NCBI GenBank assembly: GCA_002841375.1
Contig: PGZO01000003.1
Span: 1-64,000, forward strand
DNA length: 64,000 bases
Origin: Firmicutes bacterium HGW-Firmicutes-7
GTDB lineage: Bacteria > Bacillota > Clostridia > Lachnospirales > Vallitaleaceae
Direction: 5' to 3'
Under the pieces are notes generated by a model, which ran no database searches, was not told the DNA's origin, and was given only the letters and a program-made list of their open reading frames with translations. Numbering within the stretch: position 1 is the first letter of the stretch; the number at the start of each line of letters is the position of its first letter. Of the stretch, positions 56,039 through 64,000 are shown piece by piece. The translations under genes and the position numbers were made by a program.

Positions 56039-56497
56039 TTACTTAATTTTCCTACTTTGAATTGCTGGAATCTTAGATCTTGATGCTTGAGGCTTATAAG
56101 TTATTTTTAATAAGTCACCATATCCAATAAAAAATGAAGCTGCAGCATTCCCTGTTTTTAATCCAGCTGAATTGATTGCCAGCACAGTAATTTCATGGTG
56201 ACCTGGTTCAATATTATATACGATTTCTGTATTTTCATATACATTAAAATTAAGTTTATGATCAATAGAAACATTTAATCGATTAGCTAAGGATAATAAT
56301 GAATTATTCTGTTCAAACCTAAAAATAAACGTAGAACCTTCCATGTTTTTGGATACATAAATTTGTTCAAGCATTTTTTCATAAGAAGAATCCACCCTTG
56401 GTAGCTTCATAAATTGTTCCTTTATAAGCAATCCGCAGCTTAAACAAAAAAACCTTGTATCATTTAATTGCCCTCCACAAAGACCACAAAAAGCCAC
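56039..56497 (-). CDS. Zinc-ribbon protein with C-terminal beta domain
   Basis: 152 residues from a GTG with AAGGTGG just upstream. A zinc ribbon at the N-terminus has CGLCGG and FCLSCG (residues 4-21). After a helical linker comes a beta-rich part, with YENTEIVYNIEPGHHEITVL resembling a PEGA-like or carbohydrate-binding sandwich. No membrane helix. Last gene of the dynamin operon, 31 bases after the first GTPase gene in its direction of transcription. Function unknown; the zinc ribbon echoes that of the CD225 protein in the same operon. Confidence 0.8.
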   Translation of the reverse strand: MAFCGLCGGQLNDTRFFCLSCGLLIKEQFMKLPRVDSSYEKMLEQIYVSKNMEGSTFIFRFEQNNSLLSLANRLNVSIDHKLNFNVYENTEIVYNIEPGHHEITVLAINSAGLKTGNAAASFFIGYGDLLKITYKPQASRSKIPAIQSRKIK

Positions 56498-56528
56498 TCA
56501 ACCACCTTCTCACTTTTCCATTATAAGA

Positions 56529-58328
56529 TTATAATTCAAATCTCTTTTCAAATGCTTCAACCTTTGATTTTGTCAAGTTTATAATTTCATTTGCAGAAGC
56601 TAATCCGTCTATAATTTCTTTTTTATCAGATTCTTCCGTTAGTGCTATATCTTGTGCCTGCTGAATAGCCTCTAAGGACGTCTCAATTTGCTTTTTATAA
56701 ATTTTATCTAATTCCTCACTTGAGAATCGCATTATTTGTCCATAAACCTTATCCATTTCAACCAGCACCATATCTTTTAACTGATCATAGCCATCCAAAA
56801 TAGCACTGATATACTTTTTTTGTTGTCCTTGTGTATTAGCCTGCTTTACAAACCCTAAGATGGATTGACCAAGTACTGCCAACATTTCAAATCCAGGAAT
56901 AAAATTCAAAGGTACAATAGCCGAATCATAATTTGTCCATGAAACATCAACAATTGAACTTGAAATACTCTTTGACACAGATACTGAGACATTGATTTCA
57001 TTTGCCATTGCTTCTGTCACATTTTCAATTAACACAGCAATTTTTTTCATATGTGCATTGGTACATTCCATGATTGCCCCACGAACAGAATCTATCATAT
57101 AAAAATGAAAATACTTTTCAAGTGTTTCAATAGAGATGCTTTCAGAATTCTTAATCTCTGAATACATTCTTGATAAAAATAATGTCATCCACTCCTTCGC
57201 TTCTATAGACATTTCTTTCACTTCTAGTTTTATTGTTTGTTTATGTTGAGCGACGCGCTTTAACAATTCAGAATTATCGTTCATGAATGCATCAGATAAA
57301 TCATCTAGTTTCTGTTTGTTTAATTCTAATAAACTACTTATAAATTGAACTTTACTTGACAGTTCATTAATTAAATAGTTGAGCATATTAGAAGCACGTT
57401 GTATTTGAATGATATCCTTTTGAACAATAATATCTTCTTTTAAATCAAGACGCATTTGATCAAAACTCTTAGCTAACATATCTGAAATTTCAGAATTCGG
57501 CCTTTTTAATCCTTTTATTCTGCAATATTCATCCAACCCACTTACACCATATATTTGTGCATTAGGAAATATATCAGAAACACGGTTTTCGATAAGGTTC
57601 TTGATTTTGAAAACCTCATCTTCTGATTCGAGACAATCCATCATATTAACAACCACAAAAAGCTTATAGAAATTCTGCGGCAAAATAGATGCACATAAAA
57701 AAGTTTTTTCACTCTCTGATAGTGGTGTAAGTGCAGAAACAATATAAATGATTGCATCTGCGTGAACTAAATAATCCTTAATTTGATCATCAAATTGATT
57801 CAATAAATCACCAATTCCTGGCGTATCAACAATTCTAATCCCTTTAAGCATTTCATTTGGCACCTTAATATCAATGCATTCTACTGGTGAAGACGTTTCA
57901 GCTATTATGTTTTCTAAGTGCTCTCTTTTAAGTTCATCATAGGTTAATTCAATTTTTCTACCATCCTTAAATACTAACTCAGAATGAAACATATCATTAT
58001 AAGAAACACGATTAATTGTAACCGTTTCAGGAGTGACGTTGGTTGAAACAATCTTTTCACCAAGAAGGGCATTAATAAAAGTAGATTTACCTCTTTTAAA
58101 ATCGCCTATAACAACGATTGAGAAATCATCTTTAATCCTTTTTTCAATATTACTCTTCCATTTATTCAGCTTTTCGGTATACTCTACCCCCATTGCTTTA
58201 CGAATCTTGTTATCGAACTTAAAAAATAACAATTCATCTAGGATGAGGTTTAGATCTTCGCTTGCATGATCAAAGTCTACGCTCAATCTGTTTAATGCTG
58301 AATTTTCATTTTTTATATTTTCGTCCAT
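56529..58328 (-). CDS. Dynamin-like GTPase 1
   Basis: 599 residues. GTPase motifs: G1 GDFKRGKST (75-83), G2 threonine in NVTPETVT, G3 DTPG (168-171), G4 weak as NMMD (227-230). After the G domain comes a long helical stalk. A mildly hydrophobic segment near residues 470-500 (VPLNFIPGFEMLAVLGQSIL) could be a membrane paddle. Bacterial dynamin-like proteins bend or fuse membranes. ATG 58328 follows AGGAGGGG. It lies 11 bases after the M48 protease gene. The F-K-R-G-K-S/T P-loop is shared with both other GTPases here. Confidence 0.9.
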   Translation of the reverse strand: MDENIKNENSALNRLSVDFDHASEDLNLILDELLFFKFDNKIRKAMGVEYTEKLNKWKSNIEKRIKDDFSIVVIGDFKRGKSTFINALLGEKIVSTNVTPETVTINRVSYNDMFHSELVFKDGRKIELTYDELKREHLENIIAETSSPVECIDIKVPNEMLKGIRIVDTPGIGDLLNQFDDQIKDYLVHADAIIYIVSALTPLSESEKTFLCASILPQNFYKLFVVVNMMDCLESEDEVFKIKNLIENRVSDIFPNAQIYGVSGLDEYCRIKGLKRPNSEISDMLAKSFDQMRLDLKEDIIVQKDIIQIQRASNMLNYLINELSSKVQFISSLLELNKQKLDDLSDAFMNDNSELLKRVAQHKQTIKLEVKEMSIEAKEWMTLFLSRMYSEIKNSESISIETLEKYFHFYMIDSVRGAIMECTNAHMKKIAVLIENVTEAMANEINVSVSVSKSISSSIVDVSWTNYDSAIVPLNFIPGFEMLAVLGQSILGFVKQANTQGQQKKYISAILDGYDQLKDMVLVEMDKVYGQIMRFSSEELDKIYKKQIETSLEAIQQAQDIALTEESDKKEIIDGLASANEIINLTKSKVEAFEKRFEL

Positions 58329-58339
58329 CTCTACCCCTC

Positions 58340-59314
58340 CTAATCTATTGTTTTTTTCTTGGATAATACAGAAATGAAGCTCTCACACCTTTTATCTGCT
58401 TCTTCTTTTGAAATTAGATTCATATCTGGCATTTTCCATTCAGGTCTCCATGTATAGAGTACATCACAAGACTCGAATACTTTATTTGCTAAAATTCTTT
58501 TTGCTGTTAATGGATGTGTTCGCTCCATTTCTAAAAAGCGTACAGGTGTTGCCATCATTTGATCAATTTGCTTGATATATTCTTCTATATTGATATGTTC
58601 GAGAGATTTTGCGCCACCAAAGCCCAGTTTGGCATCTGTTCTTGAAACATCTTCTATACAATTTGAGCAGATAGCACCAGCTCTATCACAGGTAACCTCA
58701 GCTGCACGTATCCAACTATAGAACATCCATCTAACACCTGTTGTAACAAATTTCAATACTTGTTGCAACCCTGGAATTAAAGCTATTGCTCCTACTGTCG
58801 CAGTGTTTAATATGACAGATCCTGCAGCATTATAGATGCCATGATTGTTATGTATATGGCCACATTCATGGCCAATAACCGTTTTTAATTCACCAGGTGT
58901 TAGTCTTTCGATTAGCTCACTAGTAACGACAATTATAGGTGCTGAGTCATCAGAAGCATAAGTAAACGCATTCAGGACAGCAATATCGGGTTGTACGAAT
59001 ATTTGTGGCACACCAATTCCCAGTTTTCTTGCACATTCCTGACCCATCTCATAAATATCTGAATATTGATTAGGCCCAACTGCTATGCAACTTAAATTGT
59101 ATTGTTGTTTCATGTAAGGCACCAAGTACTTATTAACTGCTTTAAAAAACTGGAACATGCCTGGCGCAGCATTTATTTTTTGGCGTAATTTAAAATCTAG
59201 TGAAAATGAGTAATCTGGCACACCATTGATCATATGAGTAGCAAAACTTTTTTGACGTGTATTGACATAGTTTTTAAAACTAATGTCTACATCATCTGTT
59301 GGGTTTATTTGCAT
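58340..59314 (-). CDS. M48-family metalloprotease
   Basis: 324 residues. Zinc motif HECGHIHNNHG near residue 149 and the third-ligand helix RAAEVTCDRAG near 203, as in M48 (HtpX/Ste24/Oma1) enzymes. Hydrophobic stretches around AAGSVILNTATVGAIALIPG suggest membrane association. The stretch before the motif (PIIVVTSELIERLTPGEL) is typical. It is sandwiched between two dynamin-like GTPases with 11- and 37-base gaps, so it may process them or membrane proteins under stress. ATG 59314 follows GGGAGG. Confidence 0.9.
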   Translation of the reverse strand: MQINPTDDVDISFKNYVNTRQKSFATHMINGVPDYSFSLDFKLRQKINAAPGMFQFFKAVNKYLVPYMKQQYNLSCIAVGPNQYSDIYEMGQECARKLGIGVPQIFVQPDIAVLNAFTYASDDSAPIIVVTSELIERLTPGELKTVIGHECGHIHNNHGIYNAAGSVILNTATVGAIALIPGLQQVLKFVTTGVRWMFYSWIRAAEVTCDRAGAICSNCIEDVSRTDAKLGFGGAKSLEHINIEEYIKQIDQMMATPVRFLEMERTHPLTAKRILANKVFESCDVLYTWRPEWKMPDMNLISKEEADKRCESFISVLSKKKTID

Positions 59315-59351
59315 AAGTGATTTCCTCCCTTTTTATCATTTCATAAGAAGC

Positions 59352-61382
59352 TTATTTTTCTAGTAAAGCTACCAATTGGTTATTGATTTCATAGGACGTT
59401 TTAATAAATTTTTTTACATTACTACTAACTTCAGACAAAATGATTTTTTCTTGTTCTGTCATAACAAGATCTTTGTCAATACTTCTCTTCAAATTATCAA
59501 GGGTATATTGAGTGTCATTAATGATCGTATCTGTTTCAACTTCAACCTTAGATTTAAGCGCATTAAAAGCTGAATCAATCTGTTCTCTAACTTTAGATGC
59601 AAAATTATCACTGCTTTTCATTTCAGATAATCCACTAAGAACTGAATCCTTCAAACCAGTTTTGAATTTCTCTATGCTATCCTTAGCAAATACTTTTTTA
59701 GTAACCCAGTTTCCTGTGAAGAAGGAAACAACACCCAGTGCTAATACGGCAGGCCATATAAGCGGAATCCCTATTAGACTCAAAATCATCGCGCCACCAA
59801 AAGCACTCCCAAAGCCAGATAATCCACCAACAAGTGCACCTTTTGCTCCTGCAACACGATATCCAGAAACGACACCACTAAAACCCGATATCAAAAACGA
59901 TGAAGCTGTTGCAACTAACCCTTCTTTTACTAAATCAGTACTTTGACCTAGTGGCGTAAACATATTATGTACCTTCGACATGGTTAATGCCACATCACTT
60001 TCAAAATCTTGAAGACGCAACACTTCTGCATCAAGTTCTTTTGCTATTTCAACTTGTATCTTTTCAGTAAAGTTTTGAGAACAAATTTTCAATTTCTCTG
60101 TTACTTGATCAATGAGTTTTTGCTGTGTTGTTTCAATATTATCTTTATCTAAATCATTAATTGTAATATCTGCTTGTTCAATTAAGATACTGGTTTCATT
60201 TTCTAAGTCAATCCAAAACCTAGATAATAAGGGCTGGATATTCTTAAAAGTTGTTTTTGCAGCGTTATTAATTTTGGAGAGTTCTTCCTTTTTCCTTGTA
60301 CGTAAAGCACTCATTTCGTCTACTGCTACTTGATATTTTCCTTCAAATTCTTCCTTCTTCATGGAGAGCGCATTTTCCTGTAAATCTATACTTTTCAAGA
60401 TTTCTGCTGATGTACTCAAAATTCTATTAATGGGTACTTGCAAGAAAACTGCACCTCTATCTTCAGTTAAAAACCTTTCTAATTCTTTTTCAAATGCATT
60501 AAAACAACTCTTTTCCAACAAATCATTGTTACCGGTTAATTTTGCTTTTAAAGCTTGTTTAGCAGAGATACCAAAAACTTTTGGTTTTCCAATTTTTCTT
60601 CTATACACCGCAAACTCATCGGAGTCTTTTCCGAAGGTCTTCTCAGCCTTTTTAATTACGTATTGTTCAATCCTAGTTGAAATGGATTTCAATACTCTTT
60701 CAACTTCATCATCCTCACATCTGTCTATACCTGTCACAACAAACATAACTCTTCCTAAATCGTTCGTTAATAATTTATTTTCAAGAAAATCCCGTTCAAA
60801 CTCTGAAAATGGGGCCTGGGCCATGATAACCAGAATAGCTGCATCTACTTGAGGTAAAACAGAAAGTGTAACTTCTGTCATACTTTTATCATCATTTAAC
60901 CCGGGTGTATCAATGATATCAACATTATTCCTACAAAAATTTATTGGATAATAAACCGTAGCTTCTTTGATTGTTTCAGATATCTTTTCTGACTCTTCAG
61001 TGAGTTTCGTAACATAGTCTGGTAACGCATCAACTTCTATTTCTTCCACTCTACCATCTTTGTAATCAATTTTTACCATCGGTGTAATATTATAGGTAAT
61101 TCTATTAAGTGTAGCCGAGCACGGTAAAATATCTGTGGGTAATACATCCTTACCTAATAGAGCATTTATTAGCGTGCTCTTTCCCCTTTTAAACTCACCG
61201 ACAATAGCAATATCAAAGGAGTCATTTGCAATACGTTTTAGTACTTCATCAATAAGGTCATTATTACTATGAAGCTTTAGCAGATTACAGAATTCCTTTA
61301 ATTTTTTTAGATCCGTCGTTAAATCAATTATTAATTGCCTATAGTTGATAAAATTACTAAAGTCAACTTTTGAAACACTCAT
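59352..61382 (-). CDS. Dynamin-like GTPase 2, with hydrophobic hairpin
   Basis: 676 residues, the largest of the three. G1 GEFKRGKST (62-70), G3 DTPG (158-161), G4 TGID (217-220). A long helical stalk follows. A strongly hydrophobic, Gly-rich region lies at about residues 490-570 (SSFLISGFSGVVSGYRVAG; MILSLIGIPLIWPAVLALG), likely a membrane-inserting hairpin. Then a C-terminal coiled coil. This architecture resembles bacterial dynamin-like proteins such as DynA or BDLP. ATG 61382 follows AGGAGG. Very probably acts with the neighbouring GTPases as a heteromeric pair. Confidence 0.92.
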   Translation of the reverse strand: MSVSKVDFSNFINYRQLIIDLTTDLKKLKEFCNLLKLHSNNDLIDEVLKRIANDSFDIAIVGEFKRGKSTLINALLGKDVLPTDILPCSATLNRITYNITPMVKIDYKDGRVEEIEVDALPDYVTKLTEESEKISETIKEATVYYPINFCRNNVDIIDTPGLNDDKSMTEVTLSVLPQVDAAILVIMAQAPFSEFERDFLENKLLTNDLGRVMFVVTGIDRCEDDEVERVLKSISTRIEQYVIKKAEKTFGKDSDEFAVYRRKIGKPKVFGISAKQALKAKLTGNNDLLEKSCFNAFEKELERFLTEDRGAVFLQVPINRILSTSAEILKSIDLQENALSMKKEEFEGKYQVAVDEMSALRTRKKEELSKINNAAKTTFKNIQPLLSRFWIDLENETSILIEQADITINDLDKDNIETTQQKLIDQVTEKLKICSQNFTEKIQVEIAKELDAEVLRLQDFESDVALTMSKVHNMFTPLGQSTDLVKEGLVATASSFLISGFSGVVSGYRVAGAKGALVGGLSGFGSAFGGAMILSLIGIPLIWPAVLALGVVSFFTGNWVTKKVFAKDSIEKFKTGLKDSVLSGLSEMKSSDNFASKVREQIDSAFNALKSKVEVETDTIINDTQYTLDNLKRSIDKDLVMTEQEKIILSEVSSNVKKFIKTSYEINNQLVALLEK

Positions 61383-61409
61383 ACTTTCCTACCTCCTAAA
61401 TACATTGAA

Positions 61410-61829
61410 CTAGTAACTTGCAAAACTCAAAATAAAGATACTGATCATAATTAGAAATCCCGATATTGTTCCGATAATATTTACTATTTTTGCAGTTGCT
61501 AAAGCTTGATCAGCATCAACTTGGGTTAACGCACTATTAGCTTTACTAACATAAACAATACCCACAATCCCTAATGGTAAGCAACAAAAAATCGTATTTA
61601 ATATTGACCATACTAAAAAGGATGTCGTATCTACCACGGGCTTTTGAAAATTAGAATTGGACTGTTGGTTGGTACTTGGAGTTGAATTCTGAACTTGATA
61701 ACTTATGTTTTGACTAGAATTACTGGATTGATTTTGGTTCTGTTCTTGTGGCTTTTCTAATTTTTTACCGCAACTTGGGCAAAAAATCAAATAATTATCT
61801 ACCTGATTACCGCATTGACTACAAAACAT
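61410..61829 (-). CDS. Zinc-ribbon plus CD225/dispanin-type membrane protein
   Basis: 139 residues. N-terminal zinc ribbon MFCSQCGNQV with FCPSCGKKL, then a 40-residue Gln/Asn/Ser linker, then two membrane helices with the CD225 pattern: FLVWSILNTIFCCLPLGIVG, a charged loop with KANSAL and ALATAKIVN, and a second helix. CD225 is the domain of eukaryotic IFITM antiviral proteins; in bacteria its role is unclear. ATG 61829 follows GGAGGG. Encoded between the DUF2752 gene and GTPase 2. Confidence 0.9.
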   Translation of the reverse strand: MFCSQCGNQVDNYLIFCPSCGKKLEKPQEQNQNQSSNSSQNISYQVQNSTPSTNQQSNSNFQKPVVDTTSFLVWSILNTIFCCLPLGIVGIVYVSKANSALTQVDADQALATAKIVNIIGTISGFLIMISIFILSFASY

Positions 61830-61861
61830 ACGAAGGACCCTCCAAAAATTATTTTAAAATG

Positions 61862-62290
61862 TTACGGGGCAAACCAGTTCCATGGACTTACTGGAATATT
61901 CCTTATAATTGCATACAGAAAAATAATGATAAGCACCATCATACACGTCCGATAAGAAATATAAAAAAAGGGCAGTATATCTTTAGCTAAGATAATTGAT
62001 ATGTAAACCTTTAAACCATAATAAGCTAAAAAAGGAAGCATAATTAAAAAAGCAATATTGTGGTTAATTACGCCAATAATATCCAAGTGGATCAAGTCAT
62101 ATGCAGCTCTTCCACTACCACAACCAGGGCAATAAAATCCTGTAAAGAAATTAAAAGGACACTTTAAAATGCTCCCATAGTGATATAAAAAAGCGGTTGC
62201 TAAAAGCAATAATAAGGGTACGCATAACCCAATAACCCATCTCAAAACAAAGCTTTTTTTAATGTGGCTACTTAGGGGTGCTTTATTCAT
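61862..62290 (-). CDS. DUF2752 membrane protein
   Basis: 142 residues with about four hydrophobic helices. The family motif is clear: CPFNFFTGFYCPGCGSGRAA broken here to GFYCPGCGSGRAAYDL with LKCPF upstream. DUF2752 proteins often neighbour CD225 or TM2 genes but have no known function. ATG 62290 follows GAGGTG and overlaps the end of GTPase 3 by 8 bases, so they are translationally coupled. Confidence 0.9.
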   Translation of the reverse strand: MNKAPLSSHIKKSFVLRWVIGLCVPLLLLLATAFLYHYGSILKCPFNFFTGFYCPGCGSGRAAYDLIHLDIIGVINHNIAFLIMLPFLAYYGLKVYISIILAKDILPFFYISYRTCMMVLIIIFLYAIIRNIPVSPWNWFAP

Positions 62291-64000
62291 AATTCACCTC
62301 AATTAATTCATATATTGCTTTCACATTTTGTCTTATTTCATCGATATTCTTTGTTTTATTCTCGTATAACACACTGAGATTTGCTAATTCGTTTTGTAAT
62401 CGTCTTTTTTCAACATTGGCATCTTTTTCTATCTTCAATTGTAACTCAAGTATTTCATTTTCTAATCGCTTCATCCACCACTGAATGACTGCATTAAAAA
62501 ATATGTTCCAGTGATTAAAAAATGTTTGAACAGATACGTCTACAGCATGAATAGCATTATTTAATAGATGATAAGATTCATACAAATTCTTTACTGGTAT
62601 TGGTGATGCTTGCCAGTGAAACATTGGCGTTCCAAACGACTCAAAGATTTCTTCCAAATCCTTATGAGTATAATCATAAGCCTTTAATAAGTTTGTTTCC
62701 ACCTCCGACAAAAATTGAGTATGACTTAATATTATGCTTCTTCTTTCTTCTATCAATTCATTTAATCCTATATATAATTGATTTACAAATAATACACTTA
62801 ACACTTTTCCTTGTTGATCAGCTTCATTAGAACAATCCATTGCAACTAATTCCAAAGCGTTCACTGTCGAGTCTTTGTCTGTATTATTATCCAATATATG
62901 CGTTAGCCTCTCCAAAAATTTATTTTTATACTTAAATAATTCAGTAGAGGACTTATGAGCAGTCATTTCAATAGCTACGAGTACATCCCTAAACTGTTTC
63001 TTATATCTTATGCTGTTATCTTTTAAACATGAAATCTTATAATCAATGTTTTCTATCTTATTTTGATACGCCATTATCATAGTTGGGCATATCACATCAA
63101 AATGATTACAAGAATTAATAATCGTTTTTATCGATTTTGATAAGGTATTAAGACCTTGCTGAGAAGTTAAATTTTTATATAGTTCTGTTTTAAAGGTTTC
63201 ATACCGGCTTTGTTCAAGTAGATTTCTGTCACCCGTTAAAAATGATTTCAGCGCCATTGTCGAAGATACCCCGAAAATAAAAGTATGACTTAACTCTTTT
63301 TTTGCTAATTCTAATAAATCCTTTTTTGTCTTATCATTTAATAATTTATAAACATTATCACATATCCTTTTGTATATTTTAGAAATAAACTGATCTCTCT
63401 CACTTTCATCTATTTGATCGATATAAGTCACAACAAACATGATATTTTCAATATTATCTTTTTCTATTAAATCAATAACAAACTTACATTCTGTATCCCC
63501 AAAAGGTGATAATGCCGAAATAACTACAATGGCAGCATCAATGTCTTCTAACATATCTAACGTAATTTTACTCATATCATAATGGTCACTTAAACCTGGC
63601 GTATCAATAATATCCACGTGATTCTGGCATAATACTGTTGGATACCGGACCACTGCCTCTTTAATTTGCGCTGCACATTCCTTTGCTTCTTCCGTAAGCA
63701 TGGTAACGTACTGACCAATATCAGAAATGTCCACAATTTTGACTGCACCGTTGTGAAAATGGATTTCTAATGATGGTTCAGTCCCATAGGTAATCCGATT
63801 GATTGTTGCTGTTGTTGGCGTTACATCAGACGGCAAGACCTTCATCCCTAATAACGCATTAATTAAAGAACTTTTCCCTCTTTTAAATTCACCAACTACA
63901 GCCACTTTATATTTTCTTATATGTATCAATTCTATGACATCCGTAATCTTTTGGATTTCTTCGGAATCTAATTTCATACCTTTGAAAATGTCCAGTAACT
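62283..64000 (-). CDS. Dynamin-like GTPase 3, 5-prime end outside the window
   Basis: At least 570 residues; the frame is open beyond ATG 63977 to the window edge (reading LLDIFKG before it), and by comparison with GTPase 2 about 40 N-terminal residues are missing. From ATG 63977 numbering, G1 GEFKRGKSS is at 29-37, G3 DTPG at 125-128 and G4 TYID at 184-187. Closest to GTPase 2 through the G domain. The stalk is helical, with a mildly hydrophobic part near 470-500 and a C-terminal coiled coil. It opens the visible part of the operon; more genes may lie to the right. Confidence 0.9.
   Translation of the reverse strand, partial: LLDIFKGMKLDSEEIQKITDVIELIHIRKYKVAVVGEFKRGKSSLINALLGMKVLPSDVTPTTATINRITYGTEPSLEIHFHNGAVKIVDISDIGQYVTMLTEEAKECAAQIKEAVVRYPTVLCQNHVDIIDTPGLSDHYDMSKITLDMLEDIDAAIVVISALSPFGDTECKFVIDLIEKDNIENIMFVVTYIDQIDESERDQFISKIYKRICDNVYKLLNDKTKKDLLELAKKELSHTFIFGVSSTMALKSFLTGDRNLLEQSRYETFKTELYKNLTSQQGLNTLSKSIKTIINSCNHFDVICPTMIMAYQNKIENIDYKISCLKDNSIRYKKQFRDVLVAIEMTAHKSSTELFKYKNKFLERLTHILDNNTDKDSTVNALELVAMDCSNEADQQGKVLSVLFVNQLYIGLNELIEERRSIILSHTQFLSEVETNLLKAYDYTHKDLEEIFESFGTPMFHWQASPIPVKNLYESYHLLNNAIHAVDVSVQTFFNHWNIFFNAVIQWWMKRLENEILELQLKIEKDANVEKRRLQNELANLSVLYENKTKNIDEIRQNVKAIYELIEVNYE

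Noticed and set aside
1-64000. CRISPR arrays, tRNA or rRNA genes
   Set aside because: I saw no regularly spaced repeats, no tRNA-like cloverleaf and no rRNA sequence on reading both strands by eye.

Overview
The window is AT-rich DNA from a low-GC Gram-positive, spore-forming anaerobe of the Clostridia. Pointers are an alpha/beta-type spore protein gene, pyrophosphate-dependent phosphofructokinase, rubrerythrin, Re-type citrate synthase, a T-box leader, GlcT-type antitermination and strong AGGAGG ribosome-binding sites. I cannot name genus or species from sequence alone. Most genes lie on the minus strand. I recognised no tRNA, rRNA or CRISPR array.

Positions 1-8100 form an amino-sugar/PTS locus: the start of ptsI, an HPr gene, an HPr-like gene lacking the usual active-site arginine, a glucose-type EIIA, nagE (EIICB), a GlcT/LicT antiterminator, nagA, a divergent TIM-barrel-like gene and pfp. 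Three antiterminator/terminator (RAT) elements precede nagE, the antiterminator gene and the divergent gene, so one RNA-binding regulator probably controls all three. Positions 8100-12360 hold infC-rpmI-rplT behind an L20-type leader, with an AUU start for infC, and then thrS behind a T-box. A hemerythrin-family gene sits between that T-box and thrS.

Positions 12.4-34.4 kb are mostly housekeeping: a secreted nuclease, hslO, a methyltransferase, a spore protein, a phosphate transporter with its DUF47 partner, addA without addB, an ABC-F ATPase, alkaline phosphatase, an orphan YesN-type regulator, rubrerythrin and aconitase. An operon of Re-citrate synthase, isocitrate dehydrogenase and a GntR regulator follows. 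With aconitase this makes the oxidative branch from oxaloacetate plus acetyl-CoA to 2-oxoglutarate. A small hydrophobic protein and a candidate structured RNA lie at 33.9-34.4 kb.

Positions 34.4-55 kb are an accessory, defence-like island bounded by an intact subtilisin-like protease gene and a decayed second copy in the same orientation. Inside are an IS21-like end, several broken genes, a Wadjet (JetD-A-B-C) operon with a broken WYL regulator upstream, a DUF4268 nuclease, a 1684-residue DUF4011 helicase-nuclease resembling the Hhe system, and a frameshifted SAVED-domain relic of a CBASS effector. A Fic protein follows.

Positions 56.0-64.0 kb are one compact operon: three dynamin-like GTPases, an M48 metalloprotease, a CD225/dispanin zinc-ribbon membrane protein, a DUF2752 membrane protein and a second zinc-ribbon protein. 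It runs off the right edge. This membrane-remodelling gene set beside a defence island is the best candidate here for an undescribed system.
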